Source: JBCBZH01 sp039815415 (GTDB lineage: Bacteria > Bacteroidota > Rhodothermia > Rhodothermales > Rubricoccaceae). Taken from it: a DNA stretch of 18,536 nt. The position numbers were made by a program, and so were the translations under genes. The stretch covers positions 1 through 18,536 of the forward strand of contig JBCBZH010000055.1 of assembly GCA_039815415.1 (NCBI GenBank), in the 5' to 3' direction. This document shows, piece after piece, positions 1 through 6,344 of the stretch. Below the pieces are notes generated by a model, which had not been told where the DNA came from, searched no databases, and saw only the letters and a list, made by a program, of their open reading frames with translations. Position 1 is the stretch's first letter. Each line of letters begins with the position of its first letter.

Positions 1-836
1 GCTACGCGCTGCCCGGCATCGCGCGCCGCCATCTCGAGCAGGTGGTACACGCCCAGCTCGTCGCGCTGGCGAATGCGCCCGAACCGGGCGACCCCGTCTT
101 TGCCGGTCCGACGCGCGACGTCTCACGCCAGATCATGGAGCGCGTCGCCGACCGCTCGATGGAGGCCTACCGTACGCTCATCGACGCCGAGGACTTCTGG
201 CCGTGGTACGTCGCTGCCACGCCCATCGCGCACATCGCGGGTCTGTCCATCGCCTCACGCCCCATCTCCCGAAAGGGCGCCGACGAGTTGGACTTCGATG
301 GCCTCCGCGCCATCCCGTGGGTGTTCTCATGGACCCAGCCGCGCTACACGACGCCCGGCTGGTACGGCGCGGGCACGGCGCTGGCAGAGGCCATCAGTGG
401 CGGCGACCTGGACGCGCTCCGTGCCATGCAGGCCGACTGGCCCTTCTTTCAGGCCGTCACTGGCAATGCGCGCCGCGAGATGGCTCGCGCGCGCCTCGTG
501 ATGAGCCGCCGATACAACGCGCTGGCGGAGGCATCGGGTGCGGGTGGAGCCCCATTCGAGCGGGTCGAGAAGGAGTTCGCCCAGGCCGAGGCTGCGCTCC
601 TCCGCATCGCCGAGCAAGACGACCTGCTGGCCGACACCTCGACCATCGCGGCCACCATCCGCTACCGAAACCCGGCCACCGACGTGCTCGGGCCGATTCA
701 GCTCGAGCTGATGCGTCGCTACCGCCAGCTCGAGGGGGATCCGGGCGACGAACCAAAGGCCGGCGATAGCGAGCTGACGCAGGCACTCTCGGTGTCGGTC
801 AATGCCATCGCCGCCGCCATGCAGAGCACGGGGTGA
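1..836 (+). CDS. ppc: Phosphoenolpyruvate carboxylase, C-terminal part (5' end outside window)
   Basis: The reading frame is open from the left edge (first full codon at base 3) to TGA at 834-836, giving 277 residues. PEP carboxylase adds bicarbonate to PEP to make oxaloacetate, a cytoplasmic anaplerotic step feeding the TCA cycle. Seen directly: the family block TPIAHIAGLSIASRP followed by LRAIPWVFSWTQPRY and PGWYGAGTAL, and the invariant-type end NAIAAAMQSTG with its terminal glycine, which in this family contributes to the active site. Full-length enzymes are about 850-950 residues, so roughly the last third is present. GTG at 42 is not the start because conserved-looking sequence continues upstream to the window edge. 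One GCCAGCTCGAG motif lies in frame near 724. A strong hairpin follows the stop. Identification is by memory of the family. Confidence 0.94.
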   Translation, partial: YALPGIARRHLEQVVHAQLVALANAPEPGDPVFAGPTRDVSRQIMERVADRSMEAYRTLIDAEDFWPWYVAATPIAHIAGLSIASRPISRKGADELDFDGLRAIPWVFSWTQPRYTTPGWYGAGTALAEAISGGDLDALRAMQADWPFFQAVTGNARREMARARLVMSRRYNALAEASGAGGAPFERVEKEFAQAEAALLRIAEQDDLLADTSTIAATIRYRNPATDVLGPIQLELMRRYRQLEGDPGDEPKAGDSELTQALSVSVNAIAAAMQSTG

Positions 837-856
837 CGCGCGGCGTGTGGGATCGC

Positions 857-884
857 GTAGGGGCGTACCGCAATACGCCCCTAC
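857..884. terminator. Perfect hairpin GTAGGGGCGTA / TACGCCCCTAC after ppc
   Basis: An 11-bp perfect inverted repeat with a 6-nt loop (CCGCAA) sits 21 bp after the ppc stop. There is no T-tract, so it may act as a transcript-end stabiliser rather than a classical terminator. GTAGGGGCGTA-type palindromes recur as dispersed repeats in many bacterial genomes, so it could also be one copy of such a family. It lies between ppc (+) and the converging small gene at 912-1043 (-). Confidence 0.65.
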
Positions 885-911
885 GGGGTCTTCGCTGGTG
901 ACGCCGAAGGG

Positions 912-1043
912 CTAGAGCGACGCCAGCGCGTAGCGGCGCGTGACGACCGCCGTGAGGGCAGCAGCGAGGAGAGCGAGGGCAGCGACCATGACAAGGGAGA
1001 AGCGTTCCAGGTCCTCGCACAAGCGGCGTGCCGTAGCGTCCAT
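912..1043 (-). CDS. Tiny single-span membrane protein (43 aa)
   Basis: I do not recognise a family. ATG at 1041-1043 to TAG at 912-914 encodes 43 residues. A charged N-terminus (DATARRLCEDLERF) is followed by a hydrophobic segment at about residues 16-34 (LVMVAALALLAAALTAVV), then an Arg-Arg-Tyr anchor and a short tail. This is the layout of a small membrane protein with one helix. No ribosome binding site is visible, as for other genes here. It lies downstream of the DUF1579-like gene on the same strand, separated by an inverted repeat at 1044-1085 that touches the start codon. Support is only the composition and layout, so a chance ORF is possible. Confidence 0.42.
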   Translation of the reverse strand: MDATARRLCEDLERFSLVMVAALALLAAALTAVVTRRYALASL

Positions 1044-1085
1044 CTTCGGGCTGGCGGGTCCCAGGGGAGGGGCGCCAGCTCGAAG
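1044..1085. repeat. Inverted pair of the CTGGCG/CGCCAG motif (arms 1044-1056 and 1073-1085)
   Basis: CTTCGGGCTGGCG faces CGCCAGCTCGAAG across a 16-nt loop, 12 of 13 positions pairing. It follows the stop of the DUF1579-like gene on the minus strand, where a terminator is expected, although no T-tract follows. It is one of several facing pairs of this motif in the window. Confidence 0.7.
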
Positions 1086-1120
1086 ACGGGTCGGTTCGTG
1101 TTCTCGGCGGAAGGAACGCC

Positions 1121-1621
1121 TCAGGCGCCCGCGCGCTGCAGCGTGATCTCAGAGACCGGGATCCAGCGCGCACCGCCGTCGGGCGATACCTCGCCGGTGC
1201 GGACCCAGGTGCCGTCTTCGCCGAAGCGCTCCGTCCAGCGCACCTGTCGGTCCTGTGCGTCGGTGTAGGTCCAGACGAGCTGGCCATCCACCAGCTCGAC
1301 GTCGGCCGCGATCGGAGCCGCCGCGGACGTGAACGCTTGCACAGCATAGGTCTGGGTGTCCGCGTCGAAGGTGAGCACGCGAAGCATCGCGGCCTCATGG
1401 CCGCTGCCTTCCATCAGCAGAGCCGATCCACCCAAGATCGGACGGAGCGTTTCGCGAACGGTGAACGTCTGGCGGTCGCCAGGACCGGCGACGATCCAGC
1501 CCTCGCCCTCCCAGTCGCCCACGTGGGCGGTGAAGGGCTGCATGGCATCGGAGGACTGCGCGGCGGCGGGTAGGGCAACCCACGCGCTGGCGATCAGAAG
1601 AAGCGGGAGGAGGCGTGACAT
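1121..1621 (-). CDS. Secreted DUF1579-like hypothetical protein
   Basis: ATG at 1619-1621 to TGA at 1121-1123 gives 166 residues. I chose this start because it begins a clean signal peptide: MSRLLPLLLIASAWVALPA then an AAAQ/S cleavage region at about residue 22. An upstream in-frame ATG at 1658-1660 would bury the signal. The mature part resembles the DUF1579/heme-binding-like beta-barrel family: an opening PFTAHVGDWEGEGW block, a mid section with LRPILGGSALLMEG, and a closing WTERFGEDGTWVRTGE strand pair. The role is unknown; the family is usually annotated only as hypothetical. It probably acts outside the cytoplasmic membrane. The gene has its own upstream region (1622-1904), with a hairpin at 1766-1786. 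The fold assignment rests on pattern, not on a search. Confidence 0.72.
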   Translation of the reverse strand: MSRLLPLLLIASAWVALPAAAQSSDAMQPFTAHVGDWEGEGWIVAGPGDRQTFTVRETLRPILGGSALLMEGSGHEAAMLRVLTFDADTQTYAVQAFTSAAAPIAADVELVDGQLVWTYTDAQDRQVRWTERFGEDGTWVRTGEVSPDGGARWIPVSEITLQRAGA

Positions 1622-1765
1622 GGGAGTGGGGGAATAGAGGTACACACGTGCGAATCCCACGCGCCCCGTCCAGCCCGTGCCGAAGGCCTATTTCCATGAC
1701 CCTGGCGTGTGCTGCGCAGAACACGACCGTCCGCACACATCCCCTCGGGGCCCCTCCATCTCTAT

Positions 1766-1786
1766 CTACGCCTCCTCCAGGCGTAG
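1766..1786. repeat. Perfect 8-bp stem-loop
   Basis: CTACGCCT and AGGCGTAG pair perfectly around a 5-nt loop, upstream of the DUF1579-like gene. It could be a regulator site or leader structure; no T-run makes it a clear terminator. Confidence 0.5.
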
Positions 1787-1865
1787 ACCTAATTCAATCG
1801 GTGATTCTTGGGCGATGGATTCCCAACGAGCTGGCGAGGGCGCGCTCATGAAAGGCCCTCCCACA

Positions 1866-1890
1866 GGAGAGAGAACCCACGTCTCTCTCC
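1866..1890 (-). terminator. Hairpin GGAGAGAGA / TCTCTCTCC after the 46-aa ORF
   Basis: A perfect 9-bp inverted repeat with a 7-nt loop (ACCCACG) lies 14 bp beyond the stop of the minus-strand 46-aa ORF. On the minus strand it is followed, after a short gap, by CCTTTC, only weakly T-rich. It is a likely transcript end. Confidence 0.5.
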
Positions 1891-1904
1891 CCACGCGCAT
1901 CAGC

Positions 1905-2045
1905 CTAGGCTGCCAGCGCGACGGCTAGCATCAGCGGCATCAGAGCTGCCAGCGCGATGCCGAGCAGGGCCGCGATCTGAGGCCAGGCGGCGCGGCGGAG
2001 AACAGAGACCTCGTCAACGTAGAGGTCGGAATCGAGCGTGGACAT
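1905..2045 (-). CDS. Tiny single-span membrane protein (46 aa)
   Basis: I do not recognise a family. ATG at 2043-2045 to TAG at 1905-1907 encodes 46 residues. The N-terminal half is polar and acidic (STLDSDLYVDEVSVLRR). The C-terminal half is one long hydrophobic helix ending almost at the stop (IAALLGIALAALMPLMLAVALAA). This tail-anchor-like arrangement suggests the acidic part faces the cytoplasm. It sits downstream of the SDR gene on the same strand with 103 bp between them, and is followed by a perfect hairpin at 1866-1890. Composition and the flanking hairpin support a real gene; there is no homology evidence. Confidence 0.5.
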   Translation of the reverse strand: MSTLDSDLYVDEVSVLRRAAWPQIAALLGIALAALMPLMLAVALAA

Positions 2046-2072
2046 CGGGGCAGTCGGAGGGAGAGGTGAGCA

Positions 2073-2095
2073 GGCTCTAGGCCGCGCCCAGAGCC
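2073..2095 (-). terminator. Possible terminator hairpin after the SDR gene
   Basis: GGCTCTAGG and CCCAGAGCC form a 9-position stem with one mismatch and a 5-nt loop, about 55 bp after the SDR stop on the minus strand. No T-tract follows, so the call is tentative. Confidence 0.4.
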
Positions 2096-2148
2096 CCTCA
2101 CGTATCAGCCAGTGTCAGGTTGCGTTAAGTGTCGGTGTACAGACCGCG

Positions 2149-2895
2149 CTAGGCGGACAGGCCGCCGTCTACCGTCAGCTCTGCACCCGTCACGTACGAC
2201 GCATCTGGGGACGCGAAGAAGGCCACCGAGCTGGCGATCTCCTCGGCGGTCCCGTAGCGACCGAGCGCCGTGAACGAGGCCATCGCCTCGGCCATCGGGT
2301 TCTGGCTCGGGTCCGCGGGGTTCATGTCCGTGTCGATGGGCCCCGGGTGGATGGTGTTGACGGTGATGCCGCGTCCGCCCAACTCCTTCGCCACGGCCTT
2401 CGCGAGGATGGCGACGCCCGCCTTCGAAGCGCCGTAGATGCCGTTGCCCGGGAAGCCCCGGTTGGCAACAATGCTGCCGATGTTGATGATGCGCCCGTTG
2501 TCGCGGAGGTGCTTCGCCGCTTCGCGGATGATGGCGAACGAGCCGCGCAGGTTGATGTCCAGGTTGGCGTCGTAGTCAGCATCCGTCAGCTCGTGGACGG
2601 GCGCGGTCTTGTAGACGCCTGCGTTGTTGACCACGATGTCGAGCCCGCCGTGATCGGCGACCACCTGGCGGACGAGCTCTGCGCTCGCGTCCGAGCTGGC
2701 GGCGTCGGCCTGATAGGCCTGGGCCGTGCCTCCGGCGTCAGTGATCTCGCGGACCACGGCTTCGGCCGCGTCAGGAGACGAGTTGTACGAGAGAGCGACG
2801 GTGGCGCCGTCGGCAGCGAGGCGTTTGGCCGTGGCCGCGCCGATGCCGCGGCTTCCGCCGGTGACGAGGGCGACTTTTCCAGAGAGGGACGACAT
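2149..2895 (-). CDS. SDR-family oxidoreductase (3-oxoacyl-ACP-reductase-like)
   Basis: The product has 248 residues, the usual length of a classical short-chain dehydrogenase. Visible motifs: the dinucleotide loop TGGSRGIG at residues 12-19, NNAG at 90-93, and the catalytic triad Ser141, Tyr154 and Lys158 in SIVANRGFPGNGIYGASK with normal spacing. The HPGPIDTDM block and the VTGAELTVDGG end are also family-typical. The arrangement predicts an NAD(P)H-dependent soluble enzyme; the Ser/Asn after the second strand (SYNSS) hints at NADPH, but the substrate cannot be read. The ATG at 2893-2895 is close to the family's normal start. The promoter region is AT-rich with a GGAAC/GTTCC dyad, and a TetR gene lies just upstream on the same strand, so TetR control with an aldehyde, ketone or electrophile inducer is a reasonable inference. 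Confidence 0.93.
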   Translation of the reverse strand: MSSLSGKVALVTGGSRGIGAATAKRLAADGATVALSYNSSPDAAEAVVREITDAGGTAQAYQADAASSDASAELVRQVVADHGGLDIVVNNAGVYKTAPVHELTDADYDANLDINLRGSFAIIREAAKHLRDNGRIINIGSIVANRGFPGNGIYGASKAGVAILAKAVAKELGGRGITVNTIHPGPIDTDMNPADPSQNPMAEAMASFTALGRYGTAEEIASSVAFFASPDASYVTGAELTVDGGLSA

Positions 2896-2916
2896 GAGAG
2901 AAAGGGAATGTGTTTT

Positions 2917-2930
2917 GGAACGATTGTTCC
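2917..2930. promoter_or_regulatory. Perfect dyad GGAACGATTGTTCC, likely TetR operator of the SDR gene
   Basis: A perfect 5-bp dyad with a 4-bp centre sits 22 bp before the SDR start. A third half-site, GGAA at 2937-2940, follows, so GGAA, TTCC and GGAA recur every 10 bp (2917, 2927, 2937), one helical turn apart on one face. It lies between a possible -10 (TATAAA on the minus strand, 2959-2964) and the start codon, where a bound repressor would block transcription. The partner is inferred to be the adjacent TetR protein. Confidence 0.6.
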
Positions 2931-2958
2931 GAATTTGGAATCCTTCTCACAACGAGGA

Positions 2959-2984
2959 TTTATACTTGTTCCCACAAATATTTG
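2959..2984 (-). promoter_or_regulatory. AT-rich SDR promoter core and 10-bp palindrome
   Basis: On the minus strand TATAAA (2964-2959) is a candidate -10. Just upstream is a perfect palindrome CAAATATTTG (2975-2984), which may be a second regulator site. No good -35 was found at 17 bp. The stretch from about 2910 to 2995 is far more AT-rich than its surroundings, which supports a promoter region. Confidence 0.4.
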
Positions 2985-3098
2985 ATTCCGCTCCCCAGAG
3001 TGATTCCGGCCAGGTCCGGGATGGAGACAGTGGGAGGAGGCTTCGTACCCCACCACGCGCTCGCCAGCTCGAGGAGAGCCTCTGTCGTCTCTGTGCGC

Positions 3099-3692
3099 CT
3101 ATCGGCGGATGGTCTCCATCGTCAGCTCGATGACCTCAGCCAGCGCGGTCGGGCTGGCGCTGGCATTCTGGAGGCCCCGGAGCCCAAACACCGTACTGGC
3201 AAGGAATCGACCCAGCGCAAGCGGGTCTCGGTCAGCGGGCACCTCGTCGGCGATCTGGGCGTTCTTGACGGCTACTGCGAACGACTGGGCCAGCTGATCG
3301 GCGGAGTCTTGCGCGCGCCGGGCTGTTTCCAGGTCGCGGGTGCCAACCTCGGCGGCGGCCTTGGTCATCAGGCATCCGACGGGTGGCGCATCGCCCGCGC
3401 CACGTTCTGCAGCGATGGACTCGAGGTAGGTCTGAATCTGGCCGAGCGGACTGTCTCCGCTATCGCAATCGAGGACACGGGCGAGATGCTCCTGGCCGAG
3501 CTGGCGGTAGTGGTCGAGCGCGGAGAGGTACAGCGCGTGCTTGCCGCCGAAGGTGTCGTAGAGGCTGGACCGGCTCAGGCCAGTCGCGTCCACGAGATCC
3601 TGGATGCTCGTCGCCTCATAGCCCTGGCGCCGAAACACCTCGAGGGCTGCGGCGAGGGCATCGTGGGGCGAGAAGGCTTTGGGGCGGGCCAT
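3099..3692 (-). CDS. TetR/AcrR-family transcriptional regulator
   Basis: ATG at 3690-3692 to TAG gives 197 residues, typical for TetR proteins. The N-terminal DNA-binding domain reads ALEVFRRQGYEATSIQDL (about residues 17-34), then VDATGLSRSSLYDTFGGKHA, the helix-turn-helix with its SLYDTFGGK signature. The remaining part (about 60-197) is the helical ligand and dimer domain; the PVGCLMTKAAAEVG block resembles the C-terminal domain of the group that controls quinone or electrophile reductases. A longer in-frame ORF upstream runs antisense-like through the antiporter gene and is not real. It begins 14 bp after the antiporter stop, so it may be co-transcribed with it. It precedes the SDR gene, whose promoter holds the likely operator. 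Confidence 0.93.
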   Translation of the reverse strand: MARPKAFSPHDALAAALEVFRRQGYEATSIQDLVDATGLSRSSLYDTFGGKHALYLSALDHYRQLGQEHLARVLDCDSGDSPLGQIQTYLESIAAERGAGDAPPVGCLMTKAAAEVGTRDLETARRAQDSADQLAQSFAVAVKNAQIADEVPADRDPLALGRFLASTVFGLRGLQNASASPTALAEVIELTMETIRR

Positions 3693-3706
3693 ACCTCGAT
3701 CTGGCG

Positions 3707-6256
3707 TCAGGAAGTCGAGTCCGACGGCGCGTCGTCGTCGAGGAGATCCGAGGCCGACGTGGTGCGTCGGAGGCCGTCGATAAGGCGGTCCCGGGCCTCT
3801 TCTATTGAGGGTGCGTCCAGGAGAGACGCCACGGTGTCGGGCTGGCGAACCAGCTGCGCAGTGACGGCGAGGTAGCGCAAGTAGGTCTCGGGGTCGAGCT
3901 GGGTGGGAGCCAGCAGCAAGAGCACCACGGAGACCGGCCCGCTGGCCTGTGGCAGCACAGCGCTCTCCGGGAAGATGCCCACGAACGTCTCGGGCTGCTC
4001 CACAGCGTCGGTGTGTGCGTGGTAGAACACGACGCCCGGCATCACTTCTGGGGTGCCTTCGATAGCAGCTGCGACGATCTCTTTTGCGACGGCGTTGGCA
4101 GTCGAGGGGGTGTCCGGGAAGCGGTCCCGCAAGAGGCGTCGCAAGAGCGAGGTCGGATCTCCCGGCTCGAGGTCGAGCGCGATGTTGGATTCTGGCAGGT
4201 GTAGGTCGTCGACCCCGTCGCCGTCCACGGCTTCCGCCACGAACGAGCTGACTTCCACTTCCGACAGGTGAAGCGTCATCAGGTCGATGTCGCGGAAGCG
4301 TCGGGCCAGCACGCGCGGGAGGCGCTGGAGAGCCGGGCGCCACGCGACGGCGCCGGTGCGGACGCTCAGCAGCACCAGGATGTCGGTAGGCTCGATGGCG
4401 CCATCCAGTGCGGGCATCACATCGCGCCAAGTCGAGAGAGGGCGGACCTCGACCGGTGCGCTTGGCTTGGCGGCTTCGATCCGGTCGGCCAGCAGGTCCA
4501 CCTCGTCGTCCAGCCCGAACACGACGATCGGCATTCCGGTCTGGGAGGCCATGTTCTTGAGCACGCGGATGGCGCGGGCGAATCCGGCCTCGCGGTAGAC
4601 CAGGGGCGGAACCAGCACCACCAACCGCTTGGCCGTCGCGAGCGGTGCCACCAGCCGGGCCACCACCACCATCGTCCGGCTGTGCTCGAGGACGCCATCC
4701 AGGACGCCGCCGAACACGAGCGCACCGGGTTCGAAGGTGCCCGTCCAGCCCGCGACGATCTCCGAGGCTCGCACCTCACGCGCTCCTCGGACGATGCCCA
4801 GGGTCGGGTTGACGTCGATGCGGACCGTCGGGCTGACGGGCACGTCGGCGGCGGTGACGTGGAGCACAGCGCGCTCCATCATCTTCTCGGCCTCGGCCAC
4901 ATTGCCCCCTTCCTCGGTTCCTCCGCGCGCGACCGTCAGTGGGTAAACGGCCTGCTCGCTTGCCGGGGAGCGCAGCATCAAGGCCAGTTCCATCAGCTCC
5001 TCCGAGGTCTCCGGGTTGCCGAGGGTGACCAGAATCCGCTCCGGCGCATCGCTGGGCTCGAAGGGCCGCTCGGCCTCCGCCAGCGCGACCCTGCGCCCGA
5101 ACGCGCTGACGAGGCTCGGCCCCACCAGACACGTCAGCACGATCAGCAGGACGACGGCATTGACGGCCTCCTGTGAGAACAGCCCGATGTCGAAGCCGAT
5201 CAGCGTCACGGCGAGCGTCGCTGCGGCCTGTGGGAAGGTCAGCCCGGCGACGGTCGTGGCCTCATCGCGCGTGAACCTGAAAAACGGGATGCCCAGGAAG
5301 GCTGCCGTGCTCTTGCCGAGGAACACCAGAGCCCCGAACGTCAGCGCGAGGGCCCAGACGCGCAGCGAGCCGAGCACAGTCACATCCACCAGCAGCCCCA
5401 CCGAGACGAGGAAGAACGGGATGAAGATGGCGTCGCCGACGAACTGGAGGCGCGTCATCAGCGGGCTCTGCTTGGGCACCAGCCGGTTGAGCGCAATGCC
5501 CGCGAGGAAGGCCCCGATGATGGGCGCCAGCCCGACGAGGCCCGACGTCCAGGCGGCCAGGAAGACCGCCGAGAGCAGGAACGCAAACGCCGCATTGTCC
5601 TCGCGCCGCACGCGCCGGAAGAAGGCCCGGGCCACGCGGGGCAGCACCAGCAGCACGCCCACGCCCCAGATGGCGTCCAGCACGATCATCTTGATCCAGA
5701 ACTCGGCCCCTGCGTCGCCTCCGACGATGCCCTGCACAATCGCCAGCACGATGAGCGAGAGCAGGTCCGTCACCAGCGTGGCGCCGGTGGCGATCACCAG
5801 CGCGCGGTTCTTGGCGATGCCCAGCCGACGCGCCAGCGGGATGGCGAGCAGCGTGTGGCTTCCCACGATGGAGCCGAGCAGCGCCGCTGCAGGCAGGCTG
5901 TAGCCCAGCACGCTGGTCCCGATGAGGATGGCGAGGGCCATCGGGGCGCCGAAGGAGAGCAGGCCGAACGCCACCGCTCGTGTGCGCTCTTTGGCGAACT
6001 CGGCCAGATCGAGCGTCAGGCCCGCGATGAACATCAGGTAGAGCAGCCCGAAGGTGCCCAGCAGGATGAACGTCGCGTCGCGCTCGAGCAGGCCCGTCAT
6101 GCTCGGGCCGGCCACCGCCCCCAACGCGATCAAGCCCACGAGACCTGGGATCTTGAATCGCTCGAACAGCAGCGGCCCGATGAGCAGAATGCCCATCGTG
6201 ATCGCCATGATCAGGACGGGATCGGTGACGGGCAGGTCTGGGACGGGAAGGTCCAC
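3707..6256 (-). CDS. CPA2-type cation:proton antiporter fused to USP-like and EIIA-like domains
   Basis: The product has 849 residues with a GTG start at 6254-6256; the next Met (residue 17) is already in the first helix. About residues 12-385 form a 12-13 helix sodium/proton exchanger domain, with GAVAGPSMTGL, a VTDLLSL membrane segment (Asp164) and a GAFLAGIALN helix. About 405-545 resemble a universal-stress-type alpha/beta domain (RILVTLGNPETSEELMELAL), continuing into a second alpha/beta segment to about 690. About 690-830 resemble PTS EIIA type 2: GVVFYHAHTDAVEQPETFVG keeps the phosphorylatable His (His746), but the usual Pro before it is Tyr. The ion site shows Thr-Asp where NapA-type CPA2 members have Asp-Asp. 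It is an inner-membrane exporter exchanging H+ for Na+ or K+; the ion is uncertain. It lies 88 bp downstream of the SLC13-like permease and 14 bp before tetR. Confidence 0.88.
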   Translation of the reverse strand: MDLPVPDLPVTDPVLIMAITMGILLIGPLLFERFKIPGLVGLIALGAVAGPSMTGLLERDATFILLGTFGLLYLMFIAGLTLDLAEFAKERTRAVAFGLLSFGAPMALAILIGTSVLGYSLPAAALLGSIVGSHTLLAIPLARRLGIAKNRALVIATGATLVTDLLSLIVLAIVQGIVGGDAGAEFWIKMIVLDAIWGVGVLLVLPRVARAFFRRVRREDNAAFAFLLSAVFLAAWTSGLVGLAPIIGAFLAGIALNRLVPKQSPLMTRLQFVGDAIFIPFFLVSVGLLVDVTVLGSLRVWALALTFGALVFLGKSTAAFLGIPFFRFTRDEATTVAGLTFPQAAATLAVTLIGFDIGLFSQEAVNAVVLLIVLTCLVGPSLVSAFGRRVALAEAERPFEPSDAPERILVTLGNPETSEELMELALMLRSPASEQAVYPLTVARGGTEEGGNVAEAEKMMERAVLHVTAADVPVSPTVRIDVNPTLGIVRGAREVRASEIVAGWTGTFEPGALVFGGVLDGVLEHSRTMVVVARLVAPLATAKRLVVLVPPLVYREAGFARAIRVLKNMASQTGMPIVVFGLDDEVDLLADRIEAAKPSAPVEVRPLSTWRDVMPALDGAIEPTDILVLLSVRTGAVAWRPALQRLPRVLARRFRDIDLMTLHLSEVEVSSFVAEAVDGDGVDDLHLPESNIALDLEPGDPTSLLRRLLRDRFPDTPSTANAVAKEIVAAAIEGTPEVMPGVVFYHAHTDAVEQPETFVGIFPESAVLPQASGPVSVVLLLLAPTQLDPETYLRYLAVTAQLVRQPDTVASLLDAPSIEEARDRLIDGLRRTTSASDLLDDDAPSDSTS

Positions 6257-6344
6257 GAGTCGGTGGCGAGCGAGGGGGCGCAGGCAAAATCGCCACAGAC
6301 CTCACCCTCTGCGCAGGGGCGTCTTGAATCGTGCGAGCTGGCGG

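Larger units (their letters stand above)
1622..1904. other. Intergenic stretch without a convincing gene
   Basis: This 283-bp gap separates the 46-aa membrane ORF from the DUF1579-like gene. It contains a perfect 8-bp stem-loop (CTACGCCT, loop CCTCC, AGGCGTAG) at 1766-1786, an AT-richer patch just after it (around 1787-1812) that may hold the promoter of the minus-strand gene, one GAGCTGGCG motif at 1828, and a second perfect hairpin at 1866-1890. No ORF with believable composition was found. Confidence 0.6.
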
